From the NCBI GenBank assembly GCA_946902875.1, contig OX336344.1:23891791-23955790 (forward strand): a stretch of DNA of 64,000 bases. The letters are read 5' to 3'. The notes under the pieces were generated by a model. That model was not told the DNA's origin. It saw nothing but the letters and a program-made list of their open reading frames with translations, and did not search any database. Source of the stretch: Nematopogon swammerdamellus (taxonomy: Eukaryota > Arthropoda > Insecta > Lepidoptera > Adelidae). Both the position numbers and the translations under genes were made by a program. Below, in pieces: positions 1 through 9,032 of the stretch (the stretch's first letter is position 1; the number at the start of each line of letters is the position of its first letter).

Positions 1-438
1 GTTCATTTAACATATTATTCAATATTTTTACAAAATTTGTTAAAAGTACCTTAGTATAAAACGGATCAATTTTAAGATAAGACAGTAAAAGTGATATTGA
101 ACAATAAGTTGACGGTTAGGTAATGCCGTTGATATGTGAGCATTGATAATGTAGATAAGTGTGGGGTCGGTGGTGGTCGGTGGTCGGAGGTCGGGCCGAG
201 CGGAGCGGTGTCGCCGCCGCCGGTCGCGAGCTATCACTAACGCGTTACAAAACATTATTTACAAATTACAATGACGCACAGCCTTCATTCCACACAAAAC
301 GTTCTATGAAAAATATCAGTTTGATTATTATTTCTTAATACGATAAGGAGTACAAACATCTAGGTCAAACTACTCTCTGATCTACATTATTGTCGACGAT
401 TTCTATCGATGGAGCGTCGGCCGGAACACACGTGCGGC
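1..438. other. Downstream flank or 3' UTR of the Ig-superfamily gene
   Basis: This AT-rich stretch lies downstream (minus-strand sense) of the stop codon of the DIP/lachesin-like gene and of the tandem copies of its last exon. I see no coding potential and no canonical AATAAA on the minus strand between 1 and 1038. The 3' UTR may therefore continue beyond the window edge. Confidence 0.4.
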
Positions 439-1205
439 CCGGCCGGCGCGCTAGCTCTACACTACGCGGTGCAGGAGCAGGGCGGCGGTGCACAGAGAGA
501 GGGCGGCGCGGAGGCGAGCGGCCGCGTTGTAGTTGACGTAGCGCGGCGGGCCGGAGGGGCGCACCTTGAGCTTGTCGCCGCGGTAGCTGTAGTCGTGGGT
601 GGAGTTGTCGCCGGAGCCGGAGCGCGGCTCCTCCGGCGCGCTCGCTCTACATTACGCGGTGCAGGAGCAGGGCGGCGGTGCACAGAGAGAGGGCGGCGCG
701 GAGGCGAGCGGCCGCCTTGTAGTTGACGTAGCGCGGCGGGCCGGAGGGGCGCACCTTGAGCTTGTCGCCGCGGTAGCTGTAGTCGTGGGTGGAGTTGTCG
801 CCGGCGCCGGAGCCGGAGCGCGGCTCCTCCGGCGCGCTCGCTCTACACTACGCGGTGCAGGAGCAGGGCGGCGGTGCACAGAGAGAGGGCGGCGCGGAGG
901 CGAGCGGCCGCGTTGTAGTTGACGTAGCGCGGCGGGCCGGAGGGGCGCACCTTGAGCTTGTCGCCGCGGTAGCTGTAGTCGTGGGTGGAGTTGTCGCCGT
1001 CGCCGGAGCCGGAGCGCGGCTCCTCCGGCGCGCTCGCTCTACACTACGCGGTGCAGGAGCAGGGCGGCGGTGCACAGAGAGAGGGCGGCGCGGAGGCGAG
1101 CGGCCGCGTTGTAGTTGACGTAGCGCGGCGGGCCGGAGGGGCGCACCTTGAGCTTGTCGCCGCGGTAGCTGTAGTCGTGGGTGGAGTTGTCGCCGGCGCG
1201 CGGCT
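439..1205 (-). repeat. Fourfold tandem duplication of the last coding-exon segment
   Basis: A unit of 190-196 bp is repeated about four times; the GCAGGAGCAG landmark falls at 471, 661, 857 and 1053 (spacings 190, 196, 196). On the minus strand each unit encodes the last roughly 50 residues of the Ig-superfamily protein, from the GDNSTHDYSYRGDK segment to the LLLHRVV end, followed by a TAG stop. The upstream-most copy (stop at 1041-1039) belongs to the spliced gene. The other three would lie in the 3' UTR. Copies differ mainly in the number of GCCGGA-type triplets. The high identity suggests recent expansion or an assembly effect. Confidence 0.9.
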
Positions 1206-1400
1206 CCTCCGGCACGATCGCGTTCTGTCCCTGCAGCGTCGCCGCCGACTTGGACTTGCTCTTCTTGCGCGGCCGCAGCACGACGACGGCGGGCGGCGGC
1301 GTCGGCGGGGGCGGCGGGTCGCTCGGCGTCGCTGTCGTGGTAGTGGTGGTGGTCGTGGTGGTGGTGGTCGTGGTTGTGGTGGTCGTTTGCAGTTCGATCT
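1039..1400 (-). CDS. Last coding exon of DIP/lachesin-like Ig-superfamily protein: Thr-rich stalk and GPI-type tail
   Basis: This is the terminal exon on the minus strand. The acceptor AG is at 1402-1401; the exon starts at 1400 in phase 1 and ends with TAG at 1041-1039. Joining to the upstream exon makes the codon G|AG, giving RLLEIE, like the end of Ig3 in DIP proteins. After that come a run of about 18 threonines, a Pro-rich stretch, a basic RKKSKSKS patch, an NST glycosylation sequon and a YNAAARLRAALSLCTAALLL tail. A small-residue cluster, short spacer and hydrophobic end without a cytosolic tail fit a GPI-anchor signal, as known for several DIPs. The Thr tract probably forms an O-glycosylated stalk. 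The frame and junction are seen directly; the GPI anchor and family are inference. Confidence 0.78.
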
Positions 1401-3630
1401 CTGCCGAGTCAGGCACACACAATACACAACTCAACTCAATCACAAGTAACTTTGCACACAATGAGGCGATACCTATTAGACATTCAACATTGTAGGTCGG
1501 CAGGTCGGGTTTTATTTTTGTTTATCGAACGTTAAAAATAGTTTTAACGTGAAAAGGTAAATAGCTAAGAGCGTATGATGTATGGGGGGTGATGTATGTG
1601 TGAGTGTGTGTGTGTGTGACGTATGGAGTGCGATGTGTGTAGCGTGTGGTGTGTGGCATGTGGTGTGTAGCGTGTGGTGTGTGGCATGTGGTGTGTAGCG
1701 TGTGGTGTGTGGCGTGTGGTGTGTGGCGTGTGGTGTGTGGCATGTGGTGTGTAGCGTGTGGTGTGTGGCGTGTGGTGTGTGGCGTGTGGTGTGTGGCATG
1801 TGGTGTGTAGCGTGTGGTGTGTGGCGTGTGGTGTGTGGCGTGTGGTGTGTGGCATGTGGTGTGTAGCGTGTGGTGTGTGGCGTGTGGTGTGTGGCGTGTG
1901 GTGTGTGGCATGTGGTGTGTAGCGTGAGGTGTGTGGCATGTGGTGTGTAGCGTGTTGTGTGTGGCGTGTGATGTGTAGCGTGTGGTGTGTGGCGTGTGGC
2001 GTGTGGTGTGTGGCGTGTGGTGTGTGGAGTGTAGCGTGTGGTGTGTGGGGTGTGGCGTGTGGTGTGTGGCGTGTGGTGTGTGGAGTGTAGTGTGTAGCGT
2101 GAAGCGTGTGGTGTGTAGCGTGTGGTGTGTAGCATTTGATGGATGTAGCGTGTAGCGTGTGGTGTGTAGCGTGTGATATGTAGCGAGTGGTGTGTAGCAT
2201 GTGGTGGATGTAGCGTGTAGCGTGTGGTGTGTAGCATATGATGAATGTGGCGTACCTGCTACAGCGTGTGGTGTGTAGCATTTGATGGATGTAGCGTGTA
2301 GCGTGTGGTGTGTAGCGTGTGGTGTGTAGCGTGTGGTGTGTGGCGTGTGGTGTGTGGCATGTGATGTGTAGCGTGTGGTGTGTAGCGTGTGGTGTGTAGC
2401 GTGTGGTGTGTAGCGTGTGGTGTGTAGCATGTGATGGATGTAGCGTGTAGCGTGTAGTGTGTACCGTGTGGTGTGTAGCGTGTGGTGTGTAGCATGTGAT
2501 GGATGTAGCGTGTAGCGTGTAGTGTGTAGCGTGTGGTGAGTAGCATGTGATAGATGTAGCGTGTAGCGTGTAGTGTGTAGCGTGTGGTGTGTAACGTGTG
2601 GTGTGTAGCATGTGATGGATGTAGCGTGTAGCGTGTAGTGTGTAGCGTGTGGTGTGTAGCATGTGATGGATGTAGCGTGTAGCGTGTAGTGTGTAGCGTG
2701 TGGTGTGTAGCATGTGATGGATGTAGCGTGTAGTGTGTAGCGTATGGTGTGTAGCATGTGATGGATGTAGCGTGTAGCGTGTGGTGTGTAGAGTGTGGTG
2801 TGTAGCGTGTAGTGTGTAGCGTGTGGTGTGTAGCATGTGATGGATGTAGCGTGTAGCGTGTAGTGTGTAGCGTGTGGTGTGTAGCATGTGATGGATGTAG
2901 CGTGTAGTGTGTAGCGTATGGTGTGTAGCATGTGATGGATGTAGCGTGTAGCGTGTGGTGTGTAGAGTGTGGTGTGTAGCGTGTAGTGTGTAGCGTGTGG
3001 TGTGTAGCATGTGATGGATGTAGCGTGTAGCGTGTAGTGTGTAGCGTGTGGTGAGTAGCATGTGATGGATGTAGCGTGTAGCGTGTGGTGTGTAGCGTGT
3101 GGTGTGTAGCGTGTGGTGTGTAGCATGTGATGGATGTAGCGTGTAGCGTGTGGTGTGCAGCGTGTGGTGTGCAGCATGTCGTGTGTGTAGCGTGTGGTGT
3201 GCAGCGTGTGGTGTGCAGCGTATGGTGTGTAGCGTGTGGTTTGCAGCGTGTGGTGTGTAGCATGTGATGGATGTAGCGTGTAGCGTGTGGTGTGCAGCGT
3301 GTGGTGTGCAGCGTGTGGTGTGCAGCGTGTGGTGTGCAGCATGTCGTGTGCAGCATGTCGTGTGTGTAGCGTGTGGTGTGCAGCGTGTGGTGTGCAGCGT
3401 GTGGTGTGCAGCGTGTGGTGTGTAGCGTGTGGTGAGCAGCATGTGGTGTGTGGCGTGTGGCATGTGGTGTGTAGCGTGTGGTGTGTAGCGTGTGGTGTGT
3501 AGCGTGTGGTGTGTAGCGTGTGGTGTGCAGCGTGTGGTGTGTAGCGTGTGGTGTGCAGCGTGTGGTGTGCAGCATGTGGTGTGTGTAGCGTGTGATGGAT
3601 GTAACGTGTAGCGTGTGGTGCGTGGCGTAC
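1401..3630 (-). other. Last intron of the Ig-superfamily gene
   Basis: This 2,230-bp intron has donor GTACGC directly after exon base 3631 and acceptor CTCGGCAG before base 1400. Almost all of it is the TG/CA-rich minisatellite. On the sense (minus) strand the frame of the upstream exon stays open through the array to a TAG at 1567-1565. An AATAAA follows at 1516-1511, about 50 bases later, so a composite terminal exon is formally possible. Confidence 0.7.
1590..3626. repeat. TG-rich minisatellite of about 2 kb filling the last intron
   Basis: The array is built from roughly 14-bp units of the type GTGTGGTGTGTAGC, with the variants GTGTGGC, GTGCAGC and GCATGTGATGGATGTAG. It shows higher-order structure: 1.6-2.1 kb is rich in the GTGTGGC form, 2.4-3.1 kb in blocks ending GATGGATGTAGC, and 3.1-3.6 kb in GTGCAGC forms. 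The minus strand has no stop triplets in long stretches, which explains the very long Thr/His-rich ORFs there. These are not evidence of genes by themselves. Confidence 0.95.
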
Positions 3631-3799
3631 CGAGCAGCCGCACTACGCCCTCCGCGTTGCCGAAGGCGTTGAGGGAGACGCAGTAGTAGTCGCCGAAGTC
3701 AGCCCTGGTGAGGTTGTCGATGGTGAGGTTCATGCGCAGTGCGTACTCGTTGAGCATCGCCTCCGCCGTGCGCCGCCGCGTGTCGCTCTGCACCTGCGT

Positions 3800-3801
<2 letters not shown>
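3631..3801 (-). CDS. Internal exon of DIP/lachesin-like protein: second half of Ig3
   Basis: This 171-bp exon (57 codons, phase 1 at both ends) lies on the minus strand. The acceptor is TGTGTGTAG at 3810-3802 and the donor GTACGC starts at 3630. It encodes the C-terminal half of the third Ig domain, including NLTIDNLTRADFGDYYC with the DxGxYxC motif around the second conserved cysteine, then SLNAFGNAEGVVRLL. Two NLT sequons are present. The preceding exon joins as A|AG (Lys) and the next as G|AG (Glu), keeping the frame. The pattern matches the Ig3 end of DIP proteins. Because the exon is phase-symmetric, skipping would keep the frame but remove half of Ig3. Confidence 0.88.

Positions 3802-3803
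<2 letters not shown>

Positions 3804-3831
<28 letters not shown>
3804..3831. repeat. (AC)14 tract, read as (GU)14 against a 3' splice site
   Basis: Twenty-eight bases of perfect AC repeat on the plus strand give (GT)14 on the sense strand. The tract takes the place of a polypyrimidine tract directly upstream of the acceptor of exon 3801-3631. UG repeats next to acceptors are known TDP-43/CELF binding sites; a regulatory role here is inference. Confidence 0.9.
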
Positions 3832-3834
<3 letters not shown>

Positions 3835-4635
3835 CAACATCTTTCATTTACATATGATAAGAGGCGAAAAGTCGAATCGATCGATAACTGCCTTCCTTAA
3901 GGTTCGTTCTCAGGGCGTCATAGGCAGAGAATCATAATAAAACCTGATCTCGTAGGCGCTCACTTTGTTCTGTTGGTGTTATTTATCGGTCAGGTCAAGA
4001 CACAATTACTCATTACATACATTTGAAGGAAATTTCTTCTAACGCTGCACCTGAAGTGCTTCCGGCGCGGCGGGGAGTAGTAGCGCGCGCTAGGGAGGGG
4101 GCGTGAGAGTCCGACCGAAGTAAGCCTCTTACGGATTACGGGCAGGTCAGCGCAAAATAAACTCGCCGGAGACGACGACGGTGCGGCGGTGGGCGCGGTG
4201 CCGGGAAAAGGGAAAAATAGCGAGTAAGATGACAAGAATATAATGCGGACTTAGCGGCGCCACAATGAGGTCTCGCGGAATCACGGAAAGATCTTAAGGC
4301 TTAAATAATGTAATTCCTGACAGCGAGCGGAAGCCGGAATCCTCCCCCTCATCGTCCCGCCCCGCCCCGCCCCGCCCCGCCGCTCCTCGCCACGGAATTT
4401 CATGAAAAAAGGGGTCGCGGAGTCTTACGGACGTTGTAAATTATTTGATCCCTTTCTTAAGTCGCCCACTTTTTTGCAGTGGTCCTAAAGACGAAGCGAC
4501 CAGCCGGCTCTTATCTCGTTCCATTATTAATATTCCATCTGTACAAACAATGAAATGAAAATACTACATTCATATACAATTTTTTTACGAGATAATGTTT
4601 AAATAATTGTGAAATAAATTTTGATATAATATCTG
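3832..4635. other. Intron sequence with no recognised gene
   Basis: This is part of the intron between exons 6996-6847 and 3801-3631. It contains a short CCCCGC-type repeat near 4355-4382 and GC-rich patches near 4060-4200. I see no exon or recognisable element. Confidence 0.5.
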
Positions 4636-4973
4636 TTCACGCGGCTCCGGACCATCTGACCACCAAATCTTACCACTGGTGGTCAGTTGGCACTCCAATA
4701 TTTTCTCAGCTGACTACCAGTGGTCAAATGACACAATGGTAATCCCATACCACCACCAGTGGTGAAAATTATCCCATTTCACCACTGGTGATGAAATGAA
4801 CCATGAATCAAAATCCCTGCAGGCCACCAAAGGAGACGGATACGCTTTCATACAATCTTGGGCCCGATTGTAAAAAGATGAAAATGGTGTCAATTAATAG
4901 CCTAAATATTATTAAATCTTCACTGAAAATTCAGCACATTTTGGCAAAAGTAAAAGTGAGGTTATATTACGAC

Positions 4974-5068
4974 CTTTTTTTATGGAAACTGACACGGTTA
5001 GCTACATCACCTACAACATCCGTGATGTCAGCCCATAACACCGGGTGAACTAGATGCCATGTCAATGC
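4974..5068 (+). repeat. Interspersed repeat with TGACACGGTTAGCTACATCA core
   Basis: This segment is nearly identical to 26038-26128 and to the window end (63955-64000). All share a T-run, then ATGG, a GACACGGTTGGC-type core, and in the two longer copies GTGATGTCAGCCCATAACACC. The 26-kb copy sits inside a TA-flanked inverted-repeat element, so this is probably a fragment of that family nested in the transposon at 4642-6678. Confidence 0.75.
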
Positions 5069-5204
5069 TTCCCTTCATTTCATGTCGGCTACACTGAACT
5101 GCTTGTAGCTGATTTGTATTAATTTTTTTATATTTTAGAACAGTAGGTATTAATATTTTTTTTCTGCATGTTTTTTTTTATTTTGCGTTATTGTAACAGA
5201 TTCA

Positions 5205-5816
5205 GATTCAGATATTTATTTCGCCATAAAGAACACACAACAATAACAATATTACATTGAGACATATGCATATTCAGTATGGTTCGTCATTATCATTATT
5301 ATTATTTTTTTGTCATGTCCCGTTCAGCAGTGCAATCTATAAGGAAGAACCGGGTAAGAAACCTTACAGAGCTTTTTTTAAATATAACTTACATACTAAG
5401 TTTCATTCTTCAGTTCTTGGTTTGATCTCGTTCCATGTCCCTGACAAATACACTCGTGCTCGGAATCACAGACTATTCGCAGTAAGGCGGACTCGTACCG
5501 TCCACTATCAGCAGACTCCGGTACCTCGGGCGTTGAACGGGCTCAATGGAATGATGGCTAAACTGCCAGAGCTGGATATCTTCATCTGTAACCGTAGGCA
5601 GTTTATAAAACTAGCCACCGAATACTTTAAACAGAATAATGTATAAATCAGGTCTTAATCTCTTTATCTTATTCATTATTATCCATTTATTATTATCATA
5701 TTATTAACCTACTGTAAAGTATTGGATTATATTATTGTTTATTAACCTAACCTAAGAATTGGATATTATCTGTAAATAGGAGGTTTTTGAGTAAATAAAT
5801 AAATAAATAAATAAAT
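5205..5816 (+). mobile_element. LINE 3' fragment (CR1/Jockey-like) with TAAA tail
   Basis: The plus frame at 5257-5646 encodes about 129 residues, including RARNHRLFAVRRTRTVHYQQ. This resembles the region after the reverse transcriptase in insect non-LTR elements. A run of about six TAAA/AAAT units near 5793-5816 looks like a LINE tail. No RT core is present, so the copy is strongly 5'-truncated. Family assignment is by memory of similar ORFs and is tentative. Confidence 0.5.
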
Positions 5817-6846
5817 ATAACTTACTATATCTAAGCAAAAATTTAAAACATTAAGTCAAGATAATAATAAATACAACAAAAAATGCAAAAATGCAGTCCG
5901 GCGGATACGGAGCTCTCCGAGATGGGGGTGGTGGTGGCCTACGTGTCTAGTACCACCACCTATCGCTCGTAGCTTGCCTCGCGTCGTCCCGGAGAGCTCC
6001 GTAGCCACGGCCTGCACCCGCCGGCGTGCTTGGAGGCTTGTCTCCCGCCGCCGGCGGTATTACCGTATTTAATTTTTATATTAATTTTGTGTATTTTTAT
6101 TACTTTTTTGTATAATATATATAAAATTAATGTAAAATTTTCAATATGTGAAATAAAGGACATAATACAACAACATAGAACATCAACATCAGTCAAGTTA
6201 TTAATAAAACTTTAGTTTATGCATATAAACAATTTGAATTATCAGAGTCAGCAGAATTTTTATTAACAGTAAGAATAACATTCACTTAACTTATAAAATG
6301 GATTGTCTAAGAGAAATATTTTCAGCTGACTCTGGAACACATTGTCACTATTTATTGATTTTATGGTATCAGGACGGTTAACTAGGTGGATGCCTGGATG
6401 GTATGGGAATAATATTGTGTTATTTGGTCACTGGTAGTCAATTAGTTAATTGATTTAATTATAGTGCGAACTGATCACTGGTGGTGAGATTTAGTGGTAA
6501 AATGGTCTGAAGGGGCAATTCGCCACCGGTGGCAAGTTGACACGAAAACATTCCCATCTGTCTACTGGAGGTCACTTGGGAGATTTTTTCCAATTTCACC
6601 ACCAGTGATGAAGTGGGAAATATTTCGTCTCAACTGACCACCAGTGGTGAGATTTAGTGGTCAGATGGTCCGGAGCCGTTCACGCTAGCACGAATGCATT
6701 CATTTTAGAAAGCTTTACGCGACTTGACGCGAATCAAATACGAAGGACAGTGCACTGTGCGCGCGAGGCGACTGAGCCCGTTAGTACAATCACAGGTCAA
6801 ACTAAATTGTTTAAACGTGGATTTAATACAAGAGCAATAGACTGAC

Positions 6847-6996
6847 TGTGGTATCCGCCTCTCCTCATAAGGTTCTTGTTCTGCAGGTGCCAGGTGTTGA
6901 GAGACTTGGGCGAGGCCTCGACATAGCACTGCAGCGTGGTGGTGCCGCCCACGTGACCCTCCACGCTGGGGCTCGCCACGCGCACCACCGGAGGGA
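6847..6996 (-). CDS. Internal exon of DIP/lachesin-like protein: start of Ig3
   Basis: This 150-bp phase 1-1 exon on the minus strand has acceptor TGTGTGCAG at 7005-6997 and donor GTCAGT at 6846-6841. Joined to the upstream exon it reads VTVLF then PPVVRVASPSVEGHVGG. The FPP linker between Ig2 and Ig3 is characteristic of DIP/lachesin proteins. It continues with TTTLQCYVEASPKSLNTWHL, giving the first Ig3 cysteine and the core tryptophan, and ends at GGYH. The donor is non-consensus upstream (ACA|GTCAGT), but the phase fits the next exon exactly. The family assignment rests on motif order and intron phases, not on a database search. Confidence 0.85.
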
Positions 6997-7170
6997 CTGC
7001 ACACACAGATACACCCTCCCTTACACATCAAATAACCTAGATACACCCTACATACATAATAACCTACATACAATAACCCACACATACATACGTACACAAA
7101 TCGTTCACGTACTGCGATCCTCAAAGAGAACTAAACCTAATAGCCAATAGGATGTGTGGTGACAACTCAC
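6997..7170 (-). other. Short intron (174 bp) between the Ig2 and Ig3 exons
   Basis: The donor is GTGAGT immediately after exon base 7171 and the acceptor is TGTGTGCAG before 6996. The sense strand is rich in TATG and TG. Both splice sites are close to consensus. Confidence 0.8.
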
Positions 7171-7302
7171 AGAGAACGGTGACGTCGTATCTCTTGCTCT
7201 GGGTGGGCGGGACGCCGTTGCTGGCGATGCAGTGGTACTGCCCCATGTCGGCGCGCTGCACGCCCGACAGCCGCAGCCGCGCGCCCGCCACCGTCTCCAC
7301 CA
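7171..7302 (-). CDS. Internal exon of DIP/lachesin-like protein: end of Ig2
   Basis: This 132-bp phase 1-1 exon on the minus strand has acceptor GCCGGCAG ending at 7303 and donor GTGAGT starting at 7170. It encodes VVETVAGARLRLSGVQRADM followed by GQYHCIASNGVPPTQSKRYD. It is the C-terminal half of the second Ig domain, with the DMGQYHC signature and the CIASNGVPP motif that is near-invariant in DIP/lachesin proteins. The first 86 bases are repeated four more times upstream together with the acceptor; only this copy keeps the rest of the exon and a donor. The first half of Ig2 and all of Ig1 are not seen in the window and must lie upstream (higher coordinates or outside). Confidence 0.88.
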
Positions 7303-7975
7303 CTGCCGGCACACATCAACTCATCAGTTCACACACAACACTCAGCGGGCAAGCGGCACAACACTCAGCGTTGCTGGCGATGCAGTGGTACTGCCCCATG
7401 TCGGCGCGCTGCACGCCCGACAGCCGCAGCCGCGCGCCCGCCACCGTCTCCACCACTGCCGGCACACATCAACTCATCAGTTCACACACAACACTCAGCG
7501 GGCAAGCGGCACAACACTCAGCGTTGCTGGCGATGCAGTGGTACTGCCCCATGTCGGCGCGCTGCACGCCCGACAGCCGCAGCCGCGCGCCCGCCACCGT
7601 CTCCACCACTGCCGGCACACATCAACTCATCAGTTCACACACAACACTCAGCGGGCAAGCGGCACAACACTCAGCGTTGCTGGCGATGCAGTGGTACTGC
7701 CCCATGTCGGCGCGCTGCACGCCCGACAGCCGCAGCCGCGTGCCCGCCACCGTCTCCACCACTGCCGGCACACATCAACTCATCAGTTCACACACAACAC
7801 TCAGCGGCAAGCGGCACAACACTCAGCGTTGCTGGCGATGCAGTGGTACTGCCCCATGTCGGCGCGCTGCACGCCCGACAGCCGCAGCCGCGCGCCCGCC
7901 ACCGTCTCCACCACTGCCGGCACACATCACCTCATCAGTTCACACACCACGCGCGCGGCAAGCGGCACAACACCC
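7217..7975 (-). repeat. Fivefold 153-bp tandem duplication of Ig2-exon 5' part plus its acceptor
   Basis: The GTTGCTGGCGATGC landmark occurs at 7217, 7370, 7523, 7676 and 7828 (periods 153, 153, 153, 152). Each unit holds, on the minus strand, about 60 bp of intron, the GCCGGCAG acceptor and the first 86 bp of the Ig2 exon. The four upstream copies run straight back into intron sequence without a donor and hit a stop soon after CIASN, so they are truncated pseudo-exons. Copies differ by only a few bases; the last is degenerate near 7950-7975. Confidence 0.92.
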
Positions 7976-8335
7976 AGCGGTCGCTGGGAAAGGCATCGCA
8001 TCGTTCGCCTGCGAGAGACGAGGCGCATCGGTTCTATACCGGTGGGTCGGTGGGTTGGTGAGTCGGGGTGAGGTTCTGGTTTAACGTGGGCCTGCAGTCT
8101 GTCACCTCACTACAGGCATCTCGAACAAAACTAAAACCGCTCAAAACGATCATGAAGAAGAAATAGCGGCTGTGGCCCCCAGTCCCCAGCCTAGGGGTTC
8201 CAAAACGGACACCGGACTAGCAACTACTTGTTAGGCTAGTATAATAGTTTATATTTTTAGGAACACGTGTGTATTGTTTTGCACAGAAATGATTCCCACT
8301 TTCAAAAAATCTAATAGAAGAATAGTTAATAGATT
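7976..8335. other. No recognised feature
   Basis: This is presumed intron sequence upstream of the Ig2 exon. I see no exon, repeat array or element ends. Confidence 0.4.
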
Positions 8336-8337
8336 AG

Positions 8338-8480
8338 AAACTCTTTATTGCACATAAATTGAAATAAGAACACGACAAGAAATAAGAAATATGAGTGCGC
8401 AAAGGCGGTGATTTCATCTAGTCAACCTTTAGGTGATGAGGAATAAAATTATAGAGAAAGAAGTGTGGGTAGTGAAAGCG
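8338..8480 (-). mobile_element. LINE 3' tail fragment, minus strand
   Basis: On the minus strand this reads CCTCATCACCTAAAGGTTGA, then CACCGCCTTTGCGCACTCAT and GTGCAATAAAGAG. A related plus-strand copy lies at 50378-50505. I recall this tail as abundant in lepidopteran transcripts and genomes. Confidence 0.6.
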
Positions 8481-8644
8481 AAATGAAGGAGGAATACATG
8501 TTTTATTATTATGAATATATGCGTATACATATGCACCTATTTATATAGTACATAAAAAGATATAAACAGCATAAACATACATACATATAATAAATACTAT
8601 ACGATACTAATCTAAATAGTTAAGGTAGAATTTCTCCAATTACT

Positions 8645-9031
8645 TTTTAAAATAATTTAAAGTTTGGGAGTAACGGACGGAGTGCGGCACCGAATTCGAG
8701 AACAGAATGGACAGTTATGAGTCGATGTAGAAACCAGGAGCGTGACGTGGTATCCCTTGCATGTTATCATTACTAGAATGGCGAAGAAGGCCATAAGAGG
8801 ATAAGGAGAGTAAGTGAGGTCAAAGGCAGCCGGGAAATTCAAGATGACTAAGGATATGACAGTTCCTATGGAGAATCGGGAGCCATTCGAGCCGAGCTCG
8901 GTACTGGGAGACATGGTCGTACTTACGCAGACCAAATATGAAACGGATGCATAAATTCTGCAAGCTTTCAAGGCTGTCAAGAAGAATTTTAATCAAATCC
9001 AGGTAGCAGACATCCGCATAGTCAAGAATAA
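8645..9031 (-). mobile_element. LINE fragment, minus strand: region downstream of the reverse transcriptase
   Basis: The minus-strand frame encodes DYADVCYLDL, then LQNLCIRFIFGLRKYDHVSQ and YRARLEWLPI. This series follows the RT domain in Jockey/CR1-type insect LINEs. The reading frame shifts near 8830 and resumes with STHNCPFCSRIRCRTPSVTP. It is a short decayed fragment that abuts an opposite-strand LINE at about 9033. Confidence 0.72.
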
Positions 9032-9032
9032 T

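Larger units (their letters stand above)
4642..6678. mobile_element. Non-autonomous DNA transposon with about 49-bp TIRs and 6-bp target duplication
   Basis: The left end starts CGGCTCCGGACCATCTGACC at 4642 and the right end is its inverse, finishing GGTCCGGAGCCG at 6678. About 49 bp match with two differences. The element is flanked by TTCACG at 4636-4641 and 6679-6684, a clean 6-bp target-site duplication. Both subterminal zones carry repeated ACCACTGGTGGT-like palindromes, such as transposases often bind. The interior has no transposase, only a LINE fragment and other repeats. It lies within an intron; its right end is 163 bp from the donor of exon 6996-6847. The superfamily is not assigned; a 6-bp duplication is uncommon. 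Confidence 0.85.

Noticed and set aside
409..1449. Plus-strand GC-rich ORFs
   Set aside because: Antisense shadows of the duplicated last exon.
1565..3847. 760-residue Thr/His-rich ORF as a gene
   Set aside because: Except for the real exon near its start it is minisatellite; the unit simply lacks stop triplets on that strand. Kept only as a retention hypothesis.
7152..8084. Plus-strand 310-residue ORF over the Ig2 exon copies
   Set aside because: It is antisense to a clear Ig exon and its tandem copies.
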